DNA of 17,220 nt from Acidiferrobacterales bacterium (GTDB lineage Bacteria; Pseudomonadota; Gammaproteobacteria; Acidiferrobacterales; Sulfurifustaceae): positions 1-17,220 of the forward strand of contig CAKKQL010000068.1 of NCBI GenBank assembly GCA_919902095.1. Reading direction: 5' to 3'. A model generated the notes under the pieces. That model was not told where the DNA came from. It made no database searches and saw nothing but the letters and a program-made list of their open reading frames with translations. Below, piece after piece: positions 6,998 through 13,213 of this stretch. The translations under genes and the position numbers were made by a program. Positions within the stretch are counted from its first letter, which is position 1, and every line of letters begins with the position of its first letter.

Positions 6998-8191
6998 TTA
7001 CAGCCGTGCGCGCCGGTCCTGCAGGCCGAATCCGGCGAGCGATCCGGGTAGGCCGCGCCCGAGGGCGATGACCTTGTAGAGCTCGCCCATCTCGTGGGGC
7101 AGCGTCAGTTTCTTGATCTGCTGCGTGAGCGCGAGATGCGCGCGCACGTCGTCCGGATTCGACGTGGCCACGATTTTCTCCAGGCCGCTGTCGAGCAGGA
7201 AGGCCGCCTGCGAGGTGTAGCCGAGCAGCGCAAGCCCGGCGGTGTGACCGGCCTCGGCAATGGCGGTGAAGTCCACGTGCGCGGTGATGTCTTGCAGTCC
7301 CGGAAAAATCAGCGGGTCGGCGTGCGCGCGATGGCGGTAGTGGCACATCAGCGTGCCCGTGCTCCGCTGCGGATGGTAGAACTCGGCGCGCGGAAAGCCG
7401 TAGTCGATGAGCAGCAGCACGCCTGCCGCCAGCCGCTCGGCCATGGAACGCACCCAGGCCTCGGCGCGAAAATTGATTTCCGAGGCGTAGCCCGCCGGCA
7501 GACCGAGGAGGCCGATGCGTTGCTGGATGGCGGCATCGGCCGGACGTTCGCGCCAGGCAAACTGGCCGTTCTCCCAGCCGACCTGCATTTGTTGCAGGCC
7601 GGTGGCGGTCACGCGGAAGCGCTCCACCGGCATGGCGTCGAGCAGTTCGTTGCCGAGCACGACACCGCGGAAGTCTTTGTCCGGCAGGGCGTCGAGCCAG
7701 TGCACGCGCCCCAGCAGGTGCGGTGCCTTCTGTTTCAGTGTTTCCGCCTGGCGCGCGCGCAGTTCGGCGCTCAGCTCCAGGATGAGATAGCGCCGCGGCC
7801 GGGAGTCGAGGGTCTCCAGCGCAAGCAGCAGATCGGCGGCCAGGGCGCCGGTGCCGGCACCGGCCTCGAGGATATCGCCTTCGCCGACCGCCGCCAGCGC
7901 TTGGCGGCAGGACTGTGCCAGGCATCGCGCGAACAGCGATCCCAGTTCCGGTGCCGTGATGAAGTCCCCGGCGGCACCGAATTTCTGTTGCCCGCCGCTG
8001 TAGTAGCCGCGGCTTGGCGCATACAGCGCGAGTTCCATGAAGCGGGAAAAATCGATGGCGCCACCGCGCCGGTTGATCTCGGCACGGATGTCATCGGCGA
8101 GCGCCACGCTGCGCGCCTGTTCTTCGGCGCTGGGCGGTGGCAGATGGTGGGCGTCGCCCGGCGTGGCGCGTGGGTCGTGAGGAGAGGGCAT
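6998..8191 (-). CDS. MidA/NDUFAF7-type SAM-dependent methyltransferase
   Basis: A 397-aa member of the Methyltransf_28/COG1565 family. The mitochondrial relative NDUFAF7 methylates an arginine of a complex I subunit; the bacterial substrate is not established. Family blocks are FMELALYAPSRGYYS (51-65), GDFITAPELGSLFA (75-88), the SAM-binding EAGAGTGALAADLL (109-122), LILELSAELRARQ (136-148) and VVLGNELLDAMPVERF (177-192). LLIDYGFPRAEFYHPQRSTGTL further on is also characteristic. Length is normal. The start codon has no visible Shine-Dalgarno and the first 25 residues are disordered-looking, so a different start is possible. It is divergent from the pteridine reductase gene, 68 bp apart. Confidence 0.92.
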   Translation of the reverse strand: MPSPHDPRATPGDAHHLPPPSAEEQARSVALADDIRAEINRRGGAIDFSRFMELALYAPSRGYYSGGQQKFGAAGDFITAPELGSLFARCLAQSCRQALAAVGEGDILEAGAGTGALAADLLLALETLDSRPRRYLILELSAELRARQAETLKQKAPHLLGRVHWLDALPDKDFRGVVLGNELLDAMPVERFRVTATGLQQMQVGWENGQFAWRERPADAAIQQRIGLLGLPAGYASEINFRAEAWVRSMAERLAAGVLLLIDYGFPRAEFYHPQRSTGTLMCHYRHRAHADPLIFPGLQDITAHVDFTAIAEAGHTAGLALLGYTSQAAFLLDSGLEKIVATSNPDDVRAHLALTQQIKKLTLPHEMGELYKVIALGRGLPGSLAGFGLQDRRARL

Positions 8192-8259
8192 GTGGCTATT
8201 GGCGATTGCGGGCGCAGACGGTATCGTGGGTGTTTCAACAAGAACCCGAACGGGACTTT

Positions 8260-9012
8260 ATGCCGGACAACCTCCTCGAAGGCAAGGTCGCGCTCATCAC
8301 CGGCGGCGCCCACCGCCTGGGCGCCGCGATTGCGCGGCTGTTCCATGCCCAGGGCATGAAGCTCGTGATTCATTACTTGGGCTCCGAGGCCGCGGCGCGC
8401 GCGCTTCAGCAGGAACTGCATCAGGCGCGCCCGGAATCGGTGATGCTGGTACGCGGCGACCTCAACCACAGCGAGAAGCTGCTCAAGAATCTGGTGTACG
8501 AGACGGTCGAATCGTTCGGGCGGCTGGACGTGCTGGTCAATAACGCCGCGCGTTTCTACCCCACGCCCGTCGGCACGGCGACCGAGGAGCAGTGGAGCGA
8601 CATCGTCGGCACCAACCTCAAGGCGCCGTTTTTCCTGTCGCAGGCGGCGGGCCCGCACCTGAAGAAATCCGGCGGCTGCATCCTGAACATCGCCGACATC
8701 TACGGTGACCGGCCGCTCGCCAAGCATGCGATCTACAGTATCGCCAAGGCCGGGCTCATCATGCTCACCAAATCGCTGGCACGCGAGTTCGGGCCGGAGG
8801 TGCGGGTAAATGCCATCGCCCCGGGTGCCATTCTCTGGCCCGAGACCGGCCTCGACGACATGTCCAAGCAGCGCGTGATCTCGCGCACGCCGCTCAAGCG
8901 TTCGGGCAACCCGGAAGACATTGCCCGCACTGCGCTGTTTCTCGTGCGCGATGCCGACTTCATCACCGGCCAGGTGCTGGCGGTGGACGGCGGCCGTTGG
9001 GTGGTGATGTAG
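8260..9012 (+). CDS. Pteridine reductase (short-chain dehydrogenase/reductase)
   Basis: A 250-aa NADPH-dependent SDR that reduces pterins or dihydropterins. The cofactor motif is TGGAHRLG (14-21), where the Arg after the His is the pteridine-reductase form of TGxxxGxG. NNAA (94-97) stabilises the central sheet. The catalytic set is Asp146, Tyr159 and Lys163, in NIADIYGDRP and YSIAK. Having Asp in place of the usual SDR Ser, 13 residues before the Tyr, matches trypanosomatid PTR1 (Asp181, Tyr194, Lys198). E. coli FolM is a relative acting on dihydromonapterin. The C-terminus VLAVDGGRWVVM is typical. Start ATG 8260 is chosen because EGKVALITGGAHRLG begins seven residues later. folB and folK lie about 3 kb away. 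Confidence 0.92.
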   Translation: MPDNLLEGKVALITGGAHRLGAAIARLFHAQGMKLVIHYLGSEAAARALQQELHQARPESVMLVRGDLNHSEKLLKNLVYETVESFGRLDVLVNNAARFYPTPVGTATEEQWSDIVGTNLKAPFFLSQAAGPHLKKSGGCILNIADIYGDRPLAKHAIYSIAKAGLIMLTKSLAREFGPEVRVNAIAPGAILWPETGLDDMSKQRVISRTPLKRSGNPEDIARTALFLVRDADFITGQVLAVDGGRWVVM

Positions 9013-9142
9013 CCAGCCGGATGCTGGGCATGCTCAAAACCGGCCACAAGCTTGAGGCTTGACGGGGCTTAACCCGTATCTGGCGGCGCGCGCGTTAACA
9101 GGAGTAGATTGGGGCCGGGTCAGGGGCTTGAAGGAGGAGGGC

Positions 9143-10726
9143 ATGGGGTTCCCGAAGCGACTGCTGTTTCGCGCCGCCGCGCTGTGCGCGGTCGCGCTGT
9201 TGCCGCTCGCATCTTTCGCTGCCGAGGATAATCGCAACCTCGCGATTACCAAGCCCGCCGCGCCCGCAGTTGTTGCCGAGAAGCGCATCGCGCTCGTCAT
9301 CGGCAACGGCGCCTATAAAGACGCGCCGCTTAGAAATCCCGTCAACGACGCCCGCGCCATCGCCCGTACCCTCCAAGGCCTCGGGTTTCAGGTCATCCAG
9401 AAGGAAAATGCAAGTCTCAAGGAAATGCAGGAGGCCATTCGCGTCTTCGGCGACCGGTTGAAGGGTGGCGGCGTGGGGCTCTTCTATTACGCCGGCCACG
9501 GCATGCAGGTGAAGGGCCGCAACTATTTAATCCCGGTCAACACCGACATCCAGCGCGAGGACGAGGTCACCTACAATGGCGTGGACGCCAACCTGGTGCT
9601 GGAGAAGATGGACAGCGCCAAGAACCGCGTCAACCTCGTGATCCTCGACGCCTGCCGCAACAACCCCTTCGCCCGCAGCTTCCGCTCCGCCGCGCGCGGC
9701 CTGGTGCCGATGGAGGCGCCGGTCGGCACGCTCGTGGCCTTCGCCACCGCGCCCGGCTCGGTCGCGGCCGACGGCAATGGCGCCAACGGTCTCTATACCC
9801 AGCACCTGCTCGGCGCCATGAACCAGCCGGGCCTGAGAATCGAAGACGTGTTCAAGCGCGTGCGCGCCGGTGTGCGCAAAGGTTCGGGCGGAAAACAGAT
9901 TCCTTGGGAAAACACCTCGCTCGAAGGCGATTTCTATTTCAAGCTTGGCAAGCCGGGCGAGGCGCCCACGCAACTCGCATCTCTCGTGCCCGCGCTGGAG
10001 TCCGAGCCCGCTCCCGGCGCGGGCGCGACGGAAGAGACCTGGACCGACCCCACTACCGGCATGGAGTTCATCTGGATACCGAAAGGCTGTTTCCAGATGG
10101 GAAGCCCAACGAGCGAATCGGGAAGGGGTGAGGACGAACGCCAGCACGAGGTCTGCGTGGACAGTTACTGGATGGGCAAACACGAAGTCACCAACGCCCA
10201 GTACAAGAAATTCAAACCCGACCACAATGCCGACGACAAGCTGCCGGTCACCAGCATGAGCTGGCAGGATGCCGTGCGTTTCGCCCAGTGGCTCTCCGAG
10301 AAATCCGGCAAGAAGATAAGACTGCCCACCGAGGCCGAATGGGAATACGCCGCAAGAGCCGGAACTTCCACCGCCTACTTCTGGGGCGACAGTTGGGAAA
10401 GCCGCCATAACTACGTTGCTTCCATTGCTTCACTCAAGAAGAAACCCGTCGGCAGCCACCAACCCAACGCCTGGGGCCTGCACGACATGCTCGGCAACGC
10501 CTTCGAGTGGACCGCATCGAGCTACGACTCGAACTACAGCGGCGCCGAACGCCAGGTCGCCTCGCTGGAGGCGGGCGGCAACCGCGTGATCCGCGGCGGC
10601 GCGTGGTTCAACGGCCCGTGGACCACGCGTTCGGCGGGCCGCTACTACGACACGCCGGACTACCGCTTCCGCTTCATCCGCCTCGACCCCGACTTCATCG
10701 GTTTCCGTCTCGCCAGGATTCCTTAA
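9143..10726 (+). CDS. Exported caspase-like (C14) protein with C-terminal SUMF1-like domain
   Basis: A 527-aa protein with signal peptide (residues 1-26, cleavage after ASFA), so periplasmic or secreted. Residues 47-266 are a caspase-like domain: KRIALVIGNGAYKDAPLRNP, then YYAGHG with catalytic His119 and VILDACRNNPF with catalytic Cys171. A short Ala/Pro/Glu linker leads to a formylglycine-generating-enzyme-like (SUMF1) domain, about 300-527, with GMEFIWIPKGCFQMGS, HEVTNAQY, RLPTEAEWEYAARAG, GLHDMLGNAFEWT and RVIRGGAW. The RGGAWF region lacks the Cys residues used by true FGE, so this half is probably structural or ligand-binding. AAGGAGGAGG before ATG 9143 fixes the start. Many proteobacteria carry this fusion; the substrate is unknown. 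Confidence 0.93.
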   Translation: MGFPKRLLFRAAALCAVALLPLASFAAEDNRNLAITKPAAPAVVAEKRIALVIGNGAYKDAPLRNPVNDARAIARTLQGLGFQVIQKENASLKEMQEAIRVFGDRLKGGGVGLFYYAGHGMQVKGRNYLIPVNTDIQREDEVTYNGVDANLVLEKMDSAKNRVNLVILDACRNNPFARSFRSAARGLVPMEAPVGTLVAFATAPGSVAADGNGANGLYTQHLLGAMNQPGLRIEDVFKRVRAGVRKGSGGKQIPWENTSLEGDFYFKLGKPGEAPTQLASLVPALESEPAPGAGATEETWTDPTTGMEFIWIPKGCFQMGSPTSESGRGEDERQHEVCVDSYWMGKHEVTNAQYKKFKPDHNADDKLPVTSMSWQDAVRFAQWLSEKSGKKIRLPTEAEWEYAARAGTSTAYFWGDSWESRHNYVASIASLKKKPVGSHQPNAWGLHDMLGNAFEWTASSYDSNYSGAERQVASLEAGGNRVIRGGAWFNGPWTTRSAGRYYDTPDYRFRFIRLDPDFIGFRLARIP

Positions 10727-10757
10727 CCCTTAACCCTTTTCCCTTTTACCCTTTTCC
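10727..10757 (+). repeat. Pyrimidine heptad repeat (CCCTTTT)
   Basis: Directly after the caspase-gene stop codon comes CCCTTAA, CCCTTTT, CCCTTTTA and CCCTTTT in tandem, ending in CC. Units are 7 or 8 bp. It is a simple-sequence tract on the coding strand, directly before a perfect hairpin. Confidence 0.8.
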
Positions 10758-10764
10758 GGGGATT

Positions 10765-10788
10765 CCAAGGGGGCGCAAGCCCCCTTGG
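10765..10788. terminator. Perfect 10-bp hairpin with GCAA loop, likely terminator
   Basis: CCAAGGGGGC (10765-10774) pairs perfectly with GCCCCCTTGG (10779-10788) around the GNRA-type loop GCAA. Only a short T-run (CGTTTCTG) follows, so it is a weaker intrinsic terminator for the caspase gene than the one after csp. It may also insulate the hicAB promoter just downstream. Confidence 0.55.
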
Positions 10789-10803
10789 CGTTTCTGAAGC
10801 CGA

Positions 10804-10833
10804 ATTGACAGTCGGTCAATATTGTCCGATAGT
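10804..10833 (+). promoter_or_regulatory. hicAB promoter with operator-like inverted repeat
   Basis: TTGACA (10805-10810), a perfect -35, is followed after 17 nt by GATAGT (10828-10833), which has four of six -10 bases. The inverted repeat ATTGAC-AGTCG-GTCAAT (10804-10820) covers the -35. This is a plausible binding site for the HTH-containing HicB antitoxin, giving the autorepression known for this family. The expected transcription start is at or next to the hicA GTG at 10841, suggesting a leaderless message. Confidence 0.55.
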
Positions 10834-10840
10834 GTGATCT

Positions 10841-11056
10841 GTGAAGGGAAGCGAGTTCATCCGCAAGGTGAAGACGCTGGGAAGGCGACGCGGGATCGCC
10901 GTCGAGTGGCGGGCCGAGCGCGGTAAGGGCAGTCACGGAACGCTTTACGTCGGCGCGCGGTTCACTGTGGTTCGCAGCCCCAAGGATGAACTCAAGACAG
11001 GGACGTTTCACGCCATGCTGAAGCAGCTCGGCATTACCGAACAGGACCTGTACTGA
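10841..11056 (+). CDS. hicA: HicA-family mRNA interferase toxin
   Basis: A 71-aa toxin with a double-stranded-RNA-binding-like fold that cleaves mRNA. The pattern KGSEFIRKVKTLGRRRG, then GKGSHGTLYVG with the putative catalytic His32, and finally TGTFHAMLKQLGITEQDLY at the C-terminus is characteristic of HicA. Length is normal for the family. The start is GTG at 10841, immediately after a good promoter and without room for a Shine-Dalgarno, so translation may be leaderless. The antitoxin gene begins 8 nt after the stop, in the usual hicA-hicB order. No truncation is visible and the module appears intact. Confidence 0.88.
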   Translation: MKGSEFIRKVKTLGRRRGIAVEWRAERGKGSHGTLYVGARFTVVRSPKDELKTGTFHAMLKQLGITEQDLY

Positions 11057-11064
11057 GGTGCCCC

Positions 11065-11499
11065 ATGTGGAGCTTTGAATATTCCGCTACCCTGACCAAA
11101 GCCAAGGAGGGCGGCTACACCGTGACCTTCCGCGACGTGCCGGAGGCAATCACCCAGGGCGAGGACGTCGAGGACGCGTTGCACGAGGCGGCCGATTGCC
11201 TGGAAGAGGCGTTCGCCGCCCGCATGCGCCAGGGACTCGATCTGCCACGACCCTCGCGCGCCCGCGCGCGGGAGCGCCGGGTCGCGCTCGCTGCGCCGAT
11301 GGCGGCCAAGGCGGCGCTCTATTCGGCCATGCATCGATCGGGCATCACCAAGGTGGAACTTGCCAAACGGCTGCGTTGTGACGAAAAGGAAGTCCGTCGC
11401 TTGCTTGACCCGCGCCATCCCTCCAAGCTGCCGCGTTTGACGGAGGCTTTGCATGCCTTGGGCAAGCGCTTAGTAATGGAGATGCGTAACGCGGCGTGA
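11065..11499 (+). CDS. hicB: HicB-family antitoxin with C-terminal HTH
   Basis: A 144-aa antitoxin. The N-terminal half, YSATLTKAKEGGYTVTFRDVPEAITQGEDVEDALHEA in pattern, is the partly degraded RNase H-like fold that sequesters HicA. The C-terminal half, about residues 78-144, has an XRE-like helix-turn-helix around MHRSGITKVELAKRLRCDEKEVRRLLDP, expected to bind the operator upstream of hicA. GAGGTG 4-5 nt before the ATG serves as ribosome-binding site and overlaps the hicA stop region, allowing translational coupling. A short AATCC-GGGAC-GGATT hairpin (11513-11527) follows the gene but is too weak to call a terminator. Confidence 0.9.
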   Translation: MWSFEYSATLTKAKEGGYTVTFRDVPEAITQGEDVEDALHEAADCLEEAFAARMRQGLDLPRPSRARARERRVALAAPMAAKAALYSAMHRSGITKVELAKRLRCDEKEVRRLLDPRHPSKLPRLTEALHALGKRLVMEMRNAA

Positions 11500-11566
11500 C
11501 CTTCGCGCACCGAATCCGGGACGGATTTACTTCTGCTCCTCGACCACTCGCTGACTGCTGATTTAA

Positions 11567-12055
11567 TTAGCCGAGCGCCAGCTCGACCGGCCGGAGTTCC
11601 CGCCGGCCAGCAAATTTTTCCCACATCTCGCCCAATCGCACGCCGGTTTCAGGGTGACGCAGGTCCGGCGCGATCTCGGCGAGCGGGCCGAGCACGAAGG
11701 CGTATTTCGCAATCTCGCCGCGCGGGATGTCGAGGTCGCCGTCGTGGCGCACGAGGTCGCCGCACAGCAGCAGGTCGAGATCGAGCGTGCGCGGGCCGGA
11801 GCGCGGGCCGTTGCGCGTGCGCCCATGCGCGGCTTCGATATCCGTCAGTGCCTGTCGTACCTGTTTTGGGGTGTCGTCGGTGTCGAAGCCGGCCGCGAGG
11901 TTGTAGAAGGCATCGCCGTCGAAGCCCTCGGCCGGCGTTTCGTACACCCGCGACAGCGTGAGTGGCCCGTAATGTTCCCGCAGCATGCGCACCGCGCCGC
12001 GGATGTTGGCTTCGCGGTCGATGTTGCTGCCGATGGAGACGTAGACCCGAGGCAT
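11567..12055 (-). CDS. folK: 2-amino-4-hydroxy-6-hydroxymethyldihydropteridine pyrophosphokinase
   Basis: Transfers pyrophosphate from ATP to hydroxymethyl-dihydropterin in folate synthesis. The 162-aa protein begins MPRVYVSIGSNIDRE with the conserved SIGSN. The ATP/Mg2+ site is seen in AAHGRTRNGPRSGPRTLDLD, where Asp92 and Asp94 are the metal ligands. The last part, KYAFVLGPLAEIAPDLRHP, is the usual closing motif. Length matches the family. folB lies immediately upstream on the same strand and catalyses the preceding step (with epimerase activity), so the pair is functionally coherent. A 112-bp repeat-rich spacer separates them and may weaken read-through. Confidence 0.95.
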   Translation of the reverse strand: MPRVYVSIGSNIDREANIRGAVRMLREHYGPLTLSRVYETPAEGFDGDAFYNLAAGFDTDDTPKQVRQALTDIEAAHGRTRNGPRSGPRTLDLDLLLCGDLVRHDGDLDIPRGEIAKYAFVLGPLAEIAPDLRHPETGVRLGEMWEKFAGRRELRPVELALG

Positions 12056-12062
12056 TTGAATG

Positions 12063-12154
12063 GACAGGATTAACAGGATTAAAAATAAAAAACCGGCTTG
12101 GGTTTTTACTTTCTGGATTTCTTCTCTAATCCTGTAAATCCTGTTAATCCTGTC
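12063..12154. repeat. ACAGGATTA-type inverted repeat between folB and folK
   Basis: GACAGGATTAACAGGATT (12063-12080) is a perfect 18-bp inverted match to AATCCTGTTAATCCTGTC (12137-12154). Both arms are tandem copies of an ACAGGATTA-like unit, with a third unit at about 12129-12137. In the 56-nt loop lies a smaller hairpin, AAAAACC (12088-12094) / GGTTTTT (12101-12107), which on the minus strand is followed by TTTATTTTT, making a terminator-like shape between folB and folK. Confidence 0.85.
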
Positions 12155-12167
12155 AATTGCGTTCTTT

Positions 12168-12527
12168 TTATTCTGGTTTTTTGCCGCGTTCGATCATCAC
12201 GCCGACGGCGTCGGCGCTGCGCACCGCGCCCTTTTTGTTGATGCGCACGCGCACCCACGGCACCTTGAACTCGCTGAGCACGATGCCGGCGATTTTCTCG
12301 GCCAGGGTTTCCACGAGCTGGAACTGCGAATCGCCGGCGAAATCGACGAGCCGCTTGGCCACGGCTTTGTAGTCGAGCGTGTCCGCAATCGCGTCGGATG
12401 CGGCGGCACGCCGGATATCGGCGGCCATGTCGAGGTCGATATGAATGGTCTGCTTGATGCGGCGTTCCCATTCGAAAATGCCGATCACGCAGTCGACCTT
12501 GAGGTCGTGCAGGTAAACGATGTCCAT
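12168..12527 (-). CDS. folB: Dihydroneopterin aldolase
   Basis: Converts dihydroneopterin to hydroxymethyl-dihydropterin and glycolaldehyde in folate synthesis. The 119-aa tunnelling-fold protein has LKVDCVIGIFEWERRIKQ (9-26), the LDYKAVAKRLVDF block, QLVETLAEKIA with the conserved Glu73, and VRVRINKKGAV with Lys98 or Lys99 as the likely catalytic lysine. The ATG at 12527 was chosen because MDIVYLHDLKV is the usual N-terminus; the frame stays open to 12557, but those extra residues derive from the repeat spacer. Its promoter probably lies in the 12528-12625 divergent region shared with plsY. folK lies downstream. Confidence 0.94.
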   Translation of the reverse strand: MDIVYLHDLKVDCVIGIFEWERRIKQTIHIDLDMAADIRRAAASDAIADTLDYKAVAKRLVDFAGDSQFQLVETLAEKIAGIVLSEFKVPWVRVRINKKGAVRSADAVGVMIERGKKPE

Positions 12528-12546
12528 GAATGAGAAGGTACAAGAT

Positions 12547-12603
12547 ACGAGGGACAAGGCACAAGCGGAGTTATAAAATTCGCCCTCGCCCCTTGTCCCT
12601 CGT
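12547..12603. repeat. Inverted repeat in the folB/plsY divergent spacer, with promoter-like elements
   Basis: ACGAGGGACAAGG (12547-12559) is perfectly inverted as CCTTGTCCCTCGT (12591-12603), around the AT-rich centre TTATAAAATT (12571-12580). On the plus strand GGGACA (12551-12556), 17 nt and TAAAAT (12574-12579) form a sigma-70-like pair. On the minus strand the other arm gives GGGACA, 18 nt and TATAAC. The repeat therefore could supply back-to-back promoters for folB and plsY. The inverted repeat is certain; promoter function is inference. Confidence 0.7.
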
Positions 12604-12628
12604 GCCTCGCTCCTAGTATTGTTGCGTG

Positions 12629-13213
12629 ATGTTCGCCTACGTCCTACCCGTGCTTTCCTATCTGCTCGGCTCGCTGTCCACCGGCGTGGTCGTCGCCCGC
12701 CTGTTCGGGCTGCAAGACCCGCGCGCGACCGGCTCGAAAAATCCCGGCGCCACCAACCTGCTGCGCTACGGCGGCAAGCTCGCCGCCGTGCTCACACTGG
12801 CGGGCGATATCCTCAAGGGCGTCGTCGCCATCCTGGTCGCGCGCGCGTTTACGGATGATGCCGTTATTCTTGCGCTCGCCGGGTTTGCGGTCTTCATCGG
12901 CCATCTGTGGCCGGTGTTCTTCGGTTTCCATGGCGGCAAGGGCGTGGCCACGGCACTTGGCGTGTGGCTGGCGCTTAATCCCTGGGTCGGACTGCTGTTG
13001 ATCGTCACCTGGCTGGCGGCAGCCGTCCTGTTTCGCTACTCGTCGTTGGCGGCGCTCGCCGCCGCCGTGGCCGCGCCCCTCTATGTCTACCTGCTTATGC
13101 CCCCGCCCGCCTATTTCGCGATGATGGTGGCCATGAGCGCGCTGCTTGTGTTCCGTCACCGTGCCAACTTCCGGCGTTTACTCGCCGGCACCGAAACGAA
13201 AATCGGACGTTAA
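12629..13213 (+). CDS. plsY: Glycerol-3-phosphate acyltransferase PlsY
   Basis: An inner-membrane acyltransferase that moves the acyl group from acyl-phosphate to glycerol-3-phosphate, the first step of phospholipid synthesis in the PlsX/PlsY route. The 194-aa protein has about five hydrophobic segments. The conserved cytoplasmic motifs are [12 protein letters not shown] (35-46) and [18 protein letters not shown] (91-108). The C-terminal [15 protein letters not shown] is the third. A GTG directly before the ATG (12626) is an alternative start. No Shine-Dalgarno is visible. The stop codon overlaps that of tsaD on the opposite strand. Placement beside tsaD and folB is the common gammaproteobacterial arrangement. 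Confidence 0.95.
   Translation: MFAYVLPVLSYLLGSLSTGVVVARLFGLQDPRATGSKNPGATNLLRYGGKLAAVLTLAGDILKGVVAILVARAFTDDAVILALAGFAVFIGHLWPVFFGFHGGKGVATALGVWLALNPWVGLLLIVTWLAAAVLFRYSSLAALAAAVAAPLYVYLLMPPPAYFAMMVAMSALLVFRHRANFRRLLAGTETKIGR

Noticed and set aside
7094..8359. Long plus-strand open frame antisense to the MidA-type gene
   Set aside because: The minus-strand protein has a full set of family motifs; the antisense frame shows no recognisable domain.
9062..9077. ACGGG/CCCGT hairpin before the caspase gene
   Set aside because: Five-base stem without supporting T-run or conserved context; not separable from background.
12063..12154. Consideration of the ACAGGATTA repeats as a CRISPR array
   Set aside because: Units are about 9-12 bp, contiguous, and arranged as two inverted arms; there are no unique spacers and no cas genes.
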